A DNA stretch of 26,074 nt from positions 1 through 26,074 of the IMG/VR virus record IMGVR_UViG_3300044715_000032. The stretch is one strand, 5' to 3'. The stretch is from a virus. Of the stretch, positions 1 to 5,301 are shown piece after piece (the stretch's first letter is position 1; each line of letters starts with the position of its first letter). Made by a program: the position numbers and the translations under genes. Below the pieces are notes generated by a model, which saw only the letters and a list, made by a program, of their open reading frames with translations, searched no databases and was not told the DNA's origin.

Positions 1-120
1 GAAAAGTCTGTACTAGCTGAGAGTCGTGTAGAAGTAACTGGTGATAAATCTGCTAAAACAGTAAATTTAGAAACCAACAACAACGTTGTTGAACTAAAAC
101 GTTTAGCAGGGCTAAAGTAA
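1..120 (+). CDS. 22: Prohead core scaffolding protein, C-terminal fragment (gp22-like)
   Basis: The first reading frame is open from the left edge to a TAA at 118-120, giving 39 residues that end in VVELKRLAGLK. The visible part is hydrophilic and rich in Glu, Lys and Asn, as expected of a scaffold tail. The assignment rests mainly on position: in T4-like phages gene 22 (internal scaffold of the prohead, later degraded by the gp21 protease) lies directly upstream of gene 23. There are 30 bases between this stop and the capsid start and no terminator, so the two are probably co-transcribed. The gene is cut by the window edge, so nothing can be said about its N-terminus. Confidence 0.65.
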   Translation, partial: EKSVLAESRVEVTGDKSAKTVNLETNNNVVELKRLAGLK

Positions 121-150
121 TACAAAAACTTATAAAAGGAAAATAAAGAA

Positions 151-1329
151 ATGACAACCCAACTATTAGAAGGCCGTTGGAACGAAACTAAGGATGCCCT
201 GTTAGAAGGTCTACAAGGTTCAAAACGTTCTACAATGTCCGTAATCTTAGAAAACACACGTAAACACTTAGTTGAAAACGCTTCAGCTGGTGCAACAGCA
301 GTAGGTAATGTTGCTACACTAAATCGCGTTATTCTTCCAGTAATTCGTCGTGTAATGCCAACAGTTATCGCTAACGAAATCGTTGGCGTACAACCAATGA
401 CTGGTCCAGTTGCACAAATTCACACTCTACGTGTGCGTTATGCAGATTCACAAGCCGCTGGTTCAATCGGTGGTGATGCAGCAGTTGCTGGCGGTGAAGC
501 ACTTTCACCATTCAACATTGCTACAGCTTACTCAAGCAAAACGTCAACAGGTCTTGCAGCATCAACTAGTTCACTAGAAGGTGTTCCAGGTAACCGTATC
601 AACGTTCAAATCTTGAAACAAGTTGTTGAAGCTAAAACACGTAAATTGTCTGCTCGTTGGACATTTGAAGCTGCGCAAGATGCACAATCTATGCACGGTT
701 TAGATGTTGAAGCAGAAATTATGGCAGCTTTGGCTCAAGAAATTACTGTTGAAATTGACCAAGAAGTTCTAGGTTCATTGGCAGCATTAGCTTCTACAGC
801 AACTGACAACTACAACCAAGCTACTGTTTCTGGTACTGCTACATTCGTTGGTGACGAACACGCTGCTTTAGCTGTTTTAATCAACCGTAGTGCTAACAAA
901 ATTGCACAACGTACACGTCGTGGCGCTGGTAACTGGGCAGTTGTAAGTCCATCAGCTTTAACAGTGTTACAATCTGCAACTACTTCAGCTTTTGCTCGTA
1001 GTACAGAAGGTACATTTGAAGCTCCTACAAACACTAAATTCGTTGGTACTTTAAACAGTGCTATGAAGATCTATGTTAACACATACGCTTCAAACGATAC
1101 AGTGTTGGTTGGTTACAAAGGTTCTTCAGAATCAGACGCAGCAGCGTTCTACTGCCCATACGTTCCATTAATGAGTTCTGGTGTTGTGTTAGATCCATCA
1201 ACATTCGAACCAGTAGTGGGCTTTATGACACGTTATGGTTATGTTGAATTAAGTAACACTGCATCATCTCTTGGTAATGCAGCTGACTACTTAGAAAAAA
1301 TCACTGTAGCAAACTTATCATTCCAATAA
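151..1329 (+). CDS. 23: Major capsid protein (gp23-like)
   Basis: This 392-residue protein builds the hexamers of the icosahedral head. Recognition is direct: VILPVIRRVMPTVIANEIVG (residues 60-79) followed by VQPMTGPVAQIHTLRVRY is the conserved gp23 core segment of T4-like phages, and the C-terminus keeps the VGFMTRYGYVELS block. T4 gp23 loses an N-terminal propeptide to the gp21 protease, which cuts after Glu in (I/L)XE. Here LVE at residues 40-42 and ILE at 32-34 are candidate sites, which is inference. The protein is shorter than T4 gp23 (521 residues). AAGGA at 136-140 is the ribosome site, 10 bases before the ATG. A strong terminator follows, so gp23 ends its transcript. Codons are GCT/ACA/GTT-rich and regular, as expected of a highly expressed gene. 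Confidence 0.96.
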   Translation: MTTQLLEGRWNETKDALLEGLQGSKRSTMSVILENTRKHLVENASAGATAVGNVATLNRVILPVIRRVMPTVIANEIVGVQPMTGPVAQIHTLRVRYADSQAAGSIGGDAAVAGGEALSPFNIATAYSSKTSTGLAASTSSLEGVPGNRINVQILKQVVEAKTRKLSARWTFEAAQDAQSMHGLDVEAEIMAALAQEITVEIDQEVLGSLAALASTATDNYNQATVSGTATFVGDEHAALAVLINRSANKIAQRTRRGAGNWAVVSPSALTVLQSATTSAFARSTEGTFEAPTNTKFVGTLNSAMKIYVNTYASNDTVLVGYKGSSESDAAAFYCPYVPLMSSGVVLDPSTFEPVVGFMTRYGYVELSNTASSLGNAADYLEKITVANLSFQ

Positions 1330-1356
1330 GATTTATTCTTAGTAGGATATGAAAAT

Positions 1357-1381
1357 AAAAAGCCCCGTAAGGGGCTTTTTT
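1357..1381. terminator. Bidirectional intrinsic terminator between gp23 and HNH gene
   Basis: The stem AAAAAGCCCC (1357-1366) and its complement GGGGCTTTTT (1371-1380) enclose a GTAA loop. A T-run follows on the plus strand and the matching A-run serves as a T-run on the minus strand. It sits 27 bases after the gp23 stop and 7 bases beyond the stop of the minus-strand gene, so it can end both convergent transcripts. Confidence 0.92.
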
Positions 1382-1387
1382 GTTGGC

Positions 1388-2143
1388 TTACTTATATGAT
1401 TGTTTCCTTTTTCCGTGTTTGTTTAACTCTCTAATTTTAGCTAGTTGATCTATTCTTTTCCAAAAAGTAATTAATGACATATCCATTTTCATAGCATTTA
1501 CCCACCAAGTAACTAACCAAATATTATCTGGCGTATATCCTTTATTACTATTTTTTCTATCCGGTGAGCATTTATTTGAATTTGATTTTCTAGTACTATG
1601 TTGTAGAATAATCGATTCTCTAGAAATAGCACATAATCCATTTTGATCATCAAATAATTTTTTTAAAAAATCAACAAGTAATTGTCTCCCTTCTAATCCG
1701 TGCCACTCACTGTACAATTCATATCCTTCAGTTTCGCAACGTTTCTGAATAGTTCGTGCCATGTTCCACCACAACTTATCGGGATTTGCATTAAGTTGTT
1801 CCTTTTTAATATCGTGTATCTTAGTCCATCTATTTCTGATTACTCCCATTATTTTTTGATGAGCATATAAATCGTTAACTCGTATACGGGCTAATTCTAA
1901 TTTAGGTCCACTAATATTAAGTTCAATACATTTATCGAACATAATCTGCCTCTTCCTGCCCTGTGTTCCCCATGTATGCAATAATTTTTCATATTCAATA
2001 TAATCATTACGGGTCATTGATAAAATTAACTTTTTATATTGATTTATAGAGTTATTACTGTGGTATCGAAGATCTCTTGGCTTGATTCTATAGATTGCTT
2101 TTCGATCTTGAAACGATAGTTGTTTAGAGCCGTGTACATTCAT
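1388..2143 (-). CDS. HNH-family homing endonuclease (probable)
   Basis: This 251-residue basic protein has an HNH-type nuclease signature near its C-terminus: GLCAIS (residues 169-174), then SPDRKNSNKGYTPDNIWLV (193-211) and WWVNAMKMDM. It matches the phage HNH pattern in which S-[LP]-D-R, N-x-x-K-G-Y and N align, followed by an N-x-M-K block. Residues 1-150 are not recognised and may bind DNA. Such enzymes cut a specific site in related genomes and spread by repair; the target is often near the gene, here perhaps the gp23 region (inference). It is the only minus-strand gene in the left 20 kb, has its own sigma-70-like promoter (2164-2192), and has AAGGA (2150-2154) before the ATG. Its sequence is visibly more AT-rich than gp23, which fits acquisition. 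Confidence 0.8.
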   Translation of the reverse strand: MNVHGSKQLSFQDRKAIYRIKPRDLRYHSNNSINQYKKLILSMTRNDYIEYEKLLHTWGTQGRKRQIMFDKCIELNISGPKLELARIRVNDLYAHQKIMGVIRNRWTKIHDIKKEQLNANPDKLWWNMARTIQKRCETEGYELYSEWHGLEGRQLLVDFLKKLFDDQNGLCAISRESIILQHSTRKSNSNKCSPDRKNSNKGYTPDNIWLVTWWVNAMKMDMSLITFWKRIDQLAKIRELNKHGKRKQSYK

Positions 2144-2163
2144 ATTATTTCCTTAATAATTAG

Positions 2164-2192
2164 ATTATACGCTAATTAAACAGCAAAGTCAA
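2164..2192 (-). promoter_or_regulatory. Sigma-70-type promoter for the HNH gene
   Basis: Read on the minus strand, TTGACT (2192-2187) and TATAAT (2169-2164) are separated by exactly 17 bases. The predicted start is near 2157, giving a leader of about 14 bases that contains AAGGA just before the ATG at 2143. The match is 11 of 12 consensus bases, far better than chance. It would let host RNA polymerase express the nuclease early while the flanking genes are late. Confidence 0.82.
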
Positions 2193-2199
2193 TCTAATT

Positions 2200-2207
2200 A
2201 CTAAATA
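2200..2207 (+). promoter_or_regulatory. Late promoter box for the GIY-YIG gene
   Basis: ACTAAATA matches the T4-like late -10 box TATAAATA at 6 of 8 positions and resembles the CTAAATA boxes before 5302 and 13654. Counting the box as -13 to -6 places +1 at 2213, the first base of the hairpin at 2213-2242. Confidence 0.5.
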
Positions 2208-2212
2208 ATAGT

Positions 2213-2242
2213 GTAGTTCGCGATATGGGGATATCCAACTAC
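2213..2242 (+). other. Hairpin in the leader of the GIY-YIG gene
   Basis: GTAGTT (2213-2218) pairs with AACTAC (2237-2242) and, inside it, GATAT (2222-2226) pairs with ATATC (2231-2235) around a GGGG loop. It would form the extreme 5' end of a transcript from the late box at 2200-2207 and lies 11 bases before the AAAGGA ribosome site (2254-2259). Leader hairpins regulate several phage homing-endonuclease genes. Here it might protect the 5' end or modulate translation; that role is inference. Confidence 0.55.
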
Positions 2243-2267
2243 CCTAACATTTTAAAGGAATGCCAGC

Positions 2268-2768
2268 ATGTCTATTTATTTTCAACCAACTTGGCTATAT
2301 ATTAAACAACACAATATTACTGGATTAAAATATTTCGGAAAAACAATAAGAGATCCACTTAAATATAATGGTTCTGGCAAATATTGGACATCTCATTTAA
2401 AAAAGCACGGAAAGTATATAACTACAGTGTGGGTTCAACTTTTTGATAACGAAGCAGAATTAGTACAACATGCCATTGAGTTTTCTAAAACAAACAATAT
2501 AGTTGAATCGGCAGAATGGGCAAATATGGTAATCGAAAATGGAATTAATAGTGGTGGAATTACAGGAATTAAACGTTCAGCAGAAACTAAAGAAAAAATT
2601 TCACATGCTCGAACCGGAACAAAACATCCGATAACCGAAGAAACTAAAGAAAAAATTAGAGCAACTCTCAAAGGTAAAACATTTGACCATATGAAAAAAC
2701 CTAAATCGGAATTATGGTATAAACGCCATACTGAAACACATAAAGGCAAACCAAATCATTTAAGATAA
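2268..2768 (+). CDS. GIY-YIG homing endonuclease with NUMOD3 repeats
   Basis: This 166-residue protein has a divergent GIY-YIG nuclease start: LYI (residues 10-12) and KYFGKT (21-26) replace the GIY and YIG triads, followed by Arg28, GSGKYW (35-40) and an acidic helix (residues 60-71) that could supply the metal-binding Glu. The C-terminal part has two NUMOD3-like DNA-binding repeats, ETKEKISHARTGTKHP (106-121) and ETKEKIRATLKGK (125-137). This nuclease-plus-NUMOD layout is that of free-standing phage homing endonucleases. It stands back to back with the HNH gene and directly before the structural gene at 2857. Its stop codon is embedded in a late promoter box. Like the HNH gene it is strongly AT-rich. 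Whether it is active is unknown. Confidence 0.82.
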   Translation: MSIYFQPTWLYIKQHNITGLKYFGKTIRDPLKYNGSGKYWTSHLKKHGKYITTVWVQLFDNEAELVQHAIEFSKTNNIVESAEWANMVIENGINSGGITGIKRSAETKEKISHARTGTKHPITEETKEKIRATLKGKTFDHMKKPKSELWYKRHTETHKGKPNHLR

Positions 2769-2771
2769 ATA
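2764..2771 (+). promoter_or_regulatory. Late promoter box overlapping the GIY-YIG stop codon
   Basis: GATAAATA matches TATAAATA at 7 of 8 positions, and the TAA stop of the nuclease gene (2766-2768) lies inside it. Predicted +1 is near 2777, leaving an 80-base leader for the gene at 2857. The overlap shows the nuclease insertion ends exactly at the promoter of the next gene and leaves it intact. Confidence 0.6.
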
Positions 2772-2787
2772 ACTTTATACAATACTG

Positions 2788-2817
2788 CCCACAATGGGTT
2801 TATGCGGTCCCAACCGC
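2788..2817 (+). other. Two small hairpins in the leader of the 2857 gene
   Basis: CCCA-CAA-TGGG (2788-2798) and GCGGT-CCCA-ACCGC (2804-2817) lie between the late box and the ribosome site AAGGAG (2844-2849). They are short but GC-rich in an AT-rich setting. Function is unknown; leader stabilisation is one possibility. Confidence 0.4.
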
Positions 2818-2856
2818 GTAGATTGTAAAACAATTAAATATATAAGGAGAAAACAA

Positions 2857-3852
2857 ATGGGACGTCCGTTAAATAAGAAATATTTTGGTAACAGAAACAT
2901 AGGTACAACAGGTACAGCTGATGATGGCATAGGCGGTCAAGGCATTGCTAGCGTTACTATTGCTGGCACAAACAACAACTACATTGCAGTACCAACAGCA
3001 ACATTTGCAGCACCGACACTTCCAGGTGGTGTAACTGCAACAGCAGGCGCAATCACTATGATTGTTAAGTCAGTTAGTATTACTAACGGCGGCGGCAGCT
3101 ATATTGATGAAGAAGTAGTAACACTTGGTGACGGTTCTGCCGCAGGCGGCACTGGAACAGTAGACGGTACATATACTACTCGTGCAAGTTTTAGAATTAA
3201 GAGTGTAGACGGCGGAGGAGCAGCCACAACTATTGAACTAGTTGCCGGCGGTTCTTACACAGTGCTAGCATACAACGGATCTACTCACGCTAGCGCCGCA
3301 GGCAGCACAATTACAGAAATGTATACAACAGGTGGCACTGGTAACAATTTACGTATTGCAATTACATGGGGTGTGTTAGCTGTTGCAGTTAGTAATAAAG
3401 GTTCTGGTTATGTAACAGCTCCTGTAATTACTATGACTGGTAATGCTTCTAAAACAGCGGTTTTAACAACTGATACCGGTGGCGTTCCGGGTTCATCAAC
3501 AAATCAAGAAAATGCAATTCAAATTCTAGCTTGGATTCCAACAGCAGATGGTGGTAGTTCATCAGTTATCGGTGACATTGTTGCACAAAAAGGTTCACGC
3601 AGAATGAAAGTTAAAACAGCACAAGGTACAGGCGTTGTGACTTTAGTTGCGGCAGTAGTAGCAGCTGGTCAAGGTACAATTATTGCTACTGATGCAAATG
3701 ATAGTACATATTGGGTTACAAAATTAACAAGCAAAAAAGCATTGTTAACACAAAAAGTAATGAACGGTTCATTTGAATTTGCTTCAAATTCAACAGCACA
3801 ATGGTCGTTTGATGCTGCAGAACTTGGTATCGTACAAATAGCCAACGCTTAA
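2857..3852 (+). CDS. Virion structural protein, Gly-rich beta-repeat type
   Basis: The start is the ATG at 2857 because AAGGAG lies at 2844-2849; an ATG at 2794 in the same frame falls in the structured leader. The product has 331 residues beginning MGRPLNKKYFG, a start I associate with conserved structural proteins of marine T4-like phages (from memory). Residues 70-200 carry loose repeats of a Gly-rich beta motif: SITNGGGSYIDEEVVTLGDG (74-93), GGSYTVLAYNGS (131-142) and NKGSGYVTAPVITMTG (180-195). The C-terminal third (GDIVAQKGSRRMKVKTAQG) looks like a separate compact domain. It has no signal peptide or membrane segment. Its place after the capsid gene and its own late promoter and terminator suggest an abundant head- or tail-surface protein, but its exact location in the virion cannot be told. 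Confidence 0.7.
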   Translation: MGRPLNKKYFGNRNIGTTGTADDGIGGQGIASVTIAGTNNNYIAVPTATFAAPTLPGGVTATAGAITMIVKSVSITNGGGSYIDEEVVTLGDGSAAGGTGTVDGTYTTRASFRIKSVDGGGAATTIELVAGGSYTVLAYNGSTHASAAGSTITEMYTTGGTGNNLRIAITWGVLAVAVSNKGSGYVTAPVITMTGNASKTAVLTTDTGGVPGSSTNQENAIQILAWIPTADGGSSSVIGDIVAQKGSRRMKVKTAQGTGVVTLVAAVVAAGQGTIIATDANDSTYWVTKLTSKKALLTQKVMNGSFEFASNSTAQWSFDAAELGIVQIANA

Positions 3853-3864
3853 TTGTAATAAATT

Positions 3865-3893
3865 AAAATAACAGCTTCGGCTGTTATTTTTTT
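3865..3893 (+). terminator. Intrinsic terminator with UUCG tetraloop
   Basis: The stem AAAATAACAGC (3865-3875) pairs with GCTGTTATTTT (3880-3890) around a TTCG loop closed by C-G, a very stable tetraloop. It is followed by TTT and lies 12 bases after the stop of the 2857 gene. Confidence 0.9.
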
Positions 3894-3914
3894 GACTATA
3901 CTATCTACAATTAG

Positions 3915-3922
3915 CATAAATA
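3915..3922 (+). promoter_or_regulatory. Late promoter box for the 3943 gene cluster
   Basis: CATAAATA matches the late box at 7 of 8 positions and sits between a terminator and the ATG at 3943. Predicted +1 is near 3928. TTGACT at 3892-3897 lies 17 bases upstream of CATAAA (3915-3920), so a sigma-70-like reading is also possible, but the -10 fit is only fair. It probably drives 3943, 4535 and 4847 together. Confidence 0.7.
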
Positions 3923-3942
3923 ATAGAAACTAGGATATTTAA

Positions 3943-4524
3943 ATGGCCGCTGTTAAAAAACTTAACACCTCGTACACAATTGACACCACAGATGTTATCA
4001 TCACAGGCAATTTAACAGTACAAGGTTCACAAACTGCAATCGAAACAACTAACACTACGTTAAAAGATAATGTTATTGTTCTCAATGATGGTGAAACAGG
4101 CGCTGGCGTTACATTAGGTACTGCTGGTATTGCTGTTGCTCGTGGCTCATTAGCCAACGTTGCGTTACGCTGGAATGAGTCAATTAACAAATGGGAGTTG
4201 ACCAATGATGGATCGACTTACTCAGTTATAACATCGTCAACCAGTGGTAGCACAATATTAATAGATGATTTAGCTCCTGCACTTGGTGGCAATTTAAATA
4301 CTAATGGCTATACAATTTTAGCAAACGTAGGAAATGTAAAATTTGGTGGTAATATACAAATTAATAATACCGCAGTTGCACCAACAGCAGTCGCTGGCGC
4401 TACTGTAGTATATGCAGCAACTCCTGGCGCTGGTGCAAGTGGAGTATATGTTGTTAATGGTGAAGCCGTTAACGAAGAACTAATTACGAAAAAGCGAGCA
4501 TTTGCTTTTTCAATACTATTATAG
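3943..4524 (+). CDS. Small fibre-like structural protein
   Basis: This 193-residue beta-rich protein has no recognisable enzyme motif. Residues 19-90 (VIITGNLTVQGSQT, then LKDNVIVLNDGETGAG, then ALRWNESINKWEL) form a module also found near the N-terminus of the 2270-residue fibre (VTITGNLTVQGASS, LIVLNNAFTGTNSYDVG, ALIWNEGDNQFEL) and, more diverged, in the 1814-residue fibre (GNLQVAGTETI, LIYLADDNSGD). The shared architecture suggests a virion surface or fibre-base protein using the same building block. The C-terminus (ELITKKRAFAFSILL) is encoded across a hairpin (4488-4511). It is first in a group with 4535 and 4847. Ribosome site TAGGA lies at 3931-3935. Confidence 0.65.
   Translation: MAAVKKLNTSYTIDTTDVIITGNLTVQGSQTAIETTNTTLKDNVIVLNDGETGAGVTLGTAGIAVARGSLANVALRWNESINKWELTNDGSTYSVITSSTSGSTILIDDLAPALGGNLNTNGYTILANVGNVKFGGNIQINNTAVAPTAVAGATVVYAATPGAGASGVYVVNGEAVNEELITKKRAFAFSILL
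4488..4511 (+). terminator. Possible weak terminator or attenuator inside the 3' end of the 3943 gene
   Basis: GAAAAAGC (4488-4495) is complementary to GCTTTTTC (4504-4511) with an 8-base loop. The stem has only three GC pairs and the T-run belongs to the stem, so termination would be partial. The stop codon is 11 bases further on and the next gene starts at 4535. Confidence 0.3.
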
Positions 4525-4534
4525 GATTAACACA

Positions 4535-4846
4535 ATGGCAATTTCTAACACCTTATTAACAACAGTGGTATCAAACGTATATGTCAGTTCAGGCAATACT
4601 GTAGTATCAGTTATGTACTTTTGCAACACAGATGCTACTGCTAAAACATTTGATTTATATGCAGTGCCTAGCGGTACAACAACAATTAACAGTGACGTAC
4701 AAATTTACAAAAGTGTTCAAATACAAAGTAATGATACTTTTGTTGTTGATATGGAAAAAATTGTATTAGCCAACGGTGATACATTGCGAGCCGCAGCATC
4801 AGCAAATTCAGCAATAACAGCAACAGTTAGTTACGTAGGAATGTAA
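4535..4846 (+). CDS. Small conserved structural protein
   Basis: The start is the ATG at 4535 (product MAISNTLLTTVV, 103 residues), with AGGA at 4523-4526. An upstream in-frame ATG at 4502 lies inside the preceding gene and has no ribosome site. The protein is predicted to be all-beta: alternating hydrophobic strands such as VVSVMYFCNTD and AITATVSYVGM around the acidic stretch INSDVQIYKSVQIQSND. I recall similar small proteins beside fibre genes of marine T4-like phages, but not a function. The stop codon abuts the next ATG (TAAATG), so it is probably translationally coupled to the 4847 gene. A virion decoration or fibre-associated role is inference from context. Confidence 0.65.
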   Translation: MAISNTLLTTVVSNVYVSSGNTVVSVMYFCNTDATAKTFDLYAVPSGTTTINSDVQIYKSVQIQSNDTFVVDMEKIVLANGDTLRAAASANSAITATVSYVGM

Positions 4847-5263
4847 ATGGGACGCTTACTTAAAAATACAGTATTTAAAACAGGTAGCTATGCATTAGGT
4901 GTGCCAGTTGGATCAAGTTCAATTGGGCCAGATGTGCCAGTTGTAGGGCAAACTCGTTATAATACTTCAACAGGCAAATTAGAATTCTATAATAGTAGTG
5001 TATGGAACGCAGTAGCTAAAGAAGGCGATGTTACTATTACTAAAGACACCCTAGCTGGTGATAATATAGTTTCTGATTTTACTATGTCTAAAACGTATAA
5101 TTCTGGACAAGAGGCACAGGTATTGGTATTTTTAAATACTGTATATCAAAATCCTGGCATTAACTACACATTTAATGGAACAACAAATATACATTTTACA
5201 AGTGTGCCTACTAGCGGCGCAGTTATATTAGTACTACACAATATTGCAAGCACTACAGTATAG
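4847..5263 (+). CDS. Free-standing copy of a fibre module
   Basis: This 138-residue protein starts directly after the previous stop with no gap. It is a stand-alone version of a two-part module found inside both giant fibres. Its first part (ALGVPVGSSS, then TRYNTSTGKLEFYNSSVWN) matches ALGIPVGNV/IRFNTDNDAVEYWTGAEW near residues 647-680 of the 5302 protein and ILPVGDISQ/ARYSTSSNNIEFFDGTAW near residues 1932-1970 of the 13654 protein. The second part (FTMSKTYNSGQEAQVLVFLN, with V-Y-Q-N-P-G-I-N-Y-T-F downstream) matches the following GLLVSINGTMQQP and SALIVAINGVVQYP segments. It is likely a beta-sandwich virion protein. Being free-standing, it may be the source or product of module shuffling, or may bind the same partner as the fibres; both are inference. 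Confidence 0.7.
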   Translation: MGRLLKNTVFKTGSYALGVPVGSSSIGPDVPVVGQTRYNTSTGKLEFYNSSVWNAVAKEGDVTITKDTLAGDNIVSDFTMSKTYNSGQEAQVLVFLNTVYQNPGINYTFNGTTNIHFTSVPTSGAVILVLHNIASTTV

Positions 5264-5274
5264 CCTGTTCCTTA

Positions 5275-5282
5275 GCTAAATA
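5275..5282 (+). promoter_or_regulatory. Late promoter box for the 1814-residue fibre gene
   Basis: GCTAAATA lies 20 bases before the ATG at 5302. Predicted +1 is about 5288, just before the ribosome site AGGAG (5290-5294). The same octamer occurs on the minus strand before the gp14-like gene (24592-24599), which supports it as this phage's late box. Confidence 0.68.
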
Positions 5283-5301
5283 TTAAAATAGGAGTTAGTT
5301 A

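Noticed and set aside
131-138. TATAAAAG before gp23 as a late promoter
   Set aside because: It lacks the TAAATA core and overlaps the ribosome site; a start from it would leave a leader without that site. Read-through from gene 22 is more likely.
2794-2856. Upstream in-frame ATG at 2794 as start of the structural gene at 2857
   Set aside because: It lies inside the hairpin-rich leader, lacks a ribosome site and adds an atypical N-terminus, while AAGGAG precedes the ATG at 2857.
4488-4524. Stop-codon loss extending the 3943 protein through an old terminator
   Set aside because: The hairpin is weak, and the ending KKRAFAFSILL looks like a normal C-terminus of such proteins, so no extension needs to be invoked.
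4502-4534. Upstream in-frame ATG at 4502 for the 103-residue gene
   Set aside because: It lies within the preceding coding sequence without a ribosome site; AGGA precedes the ATG at 4535.
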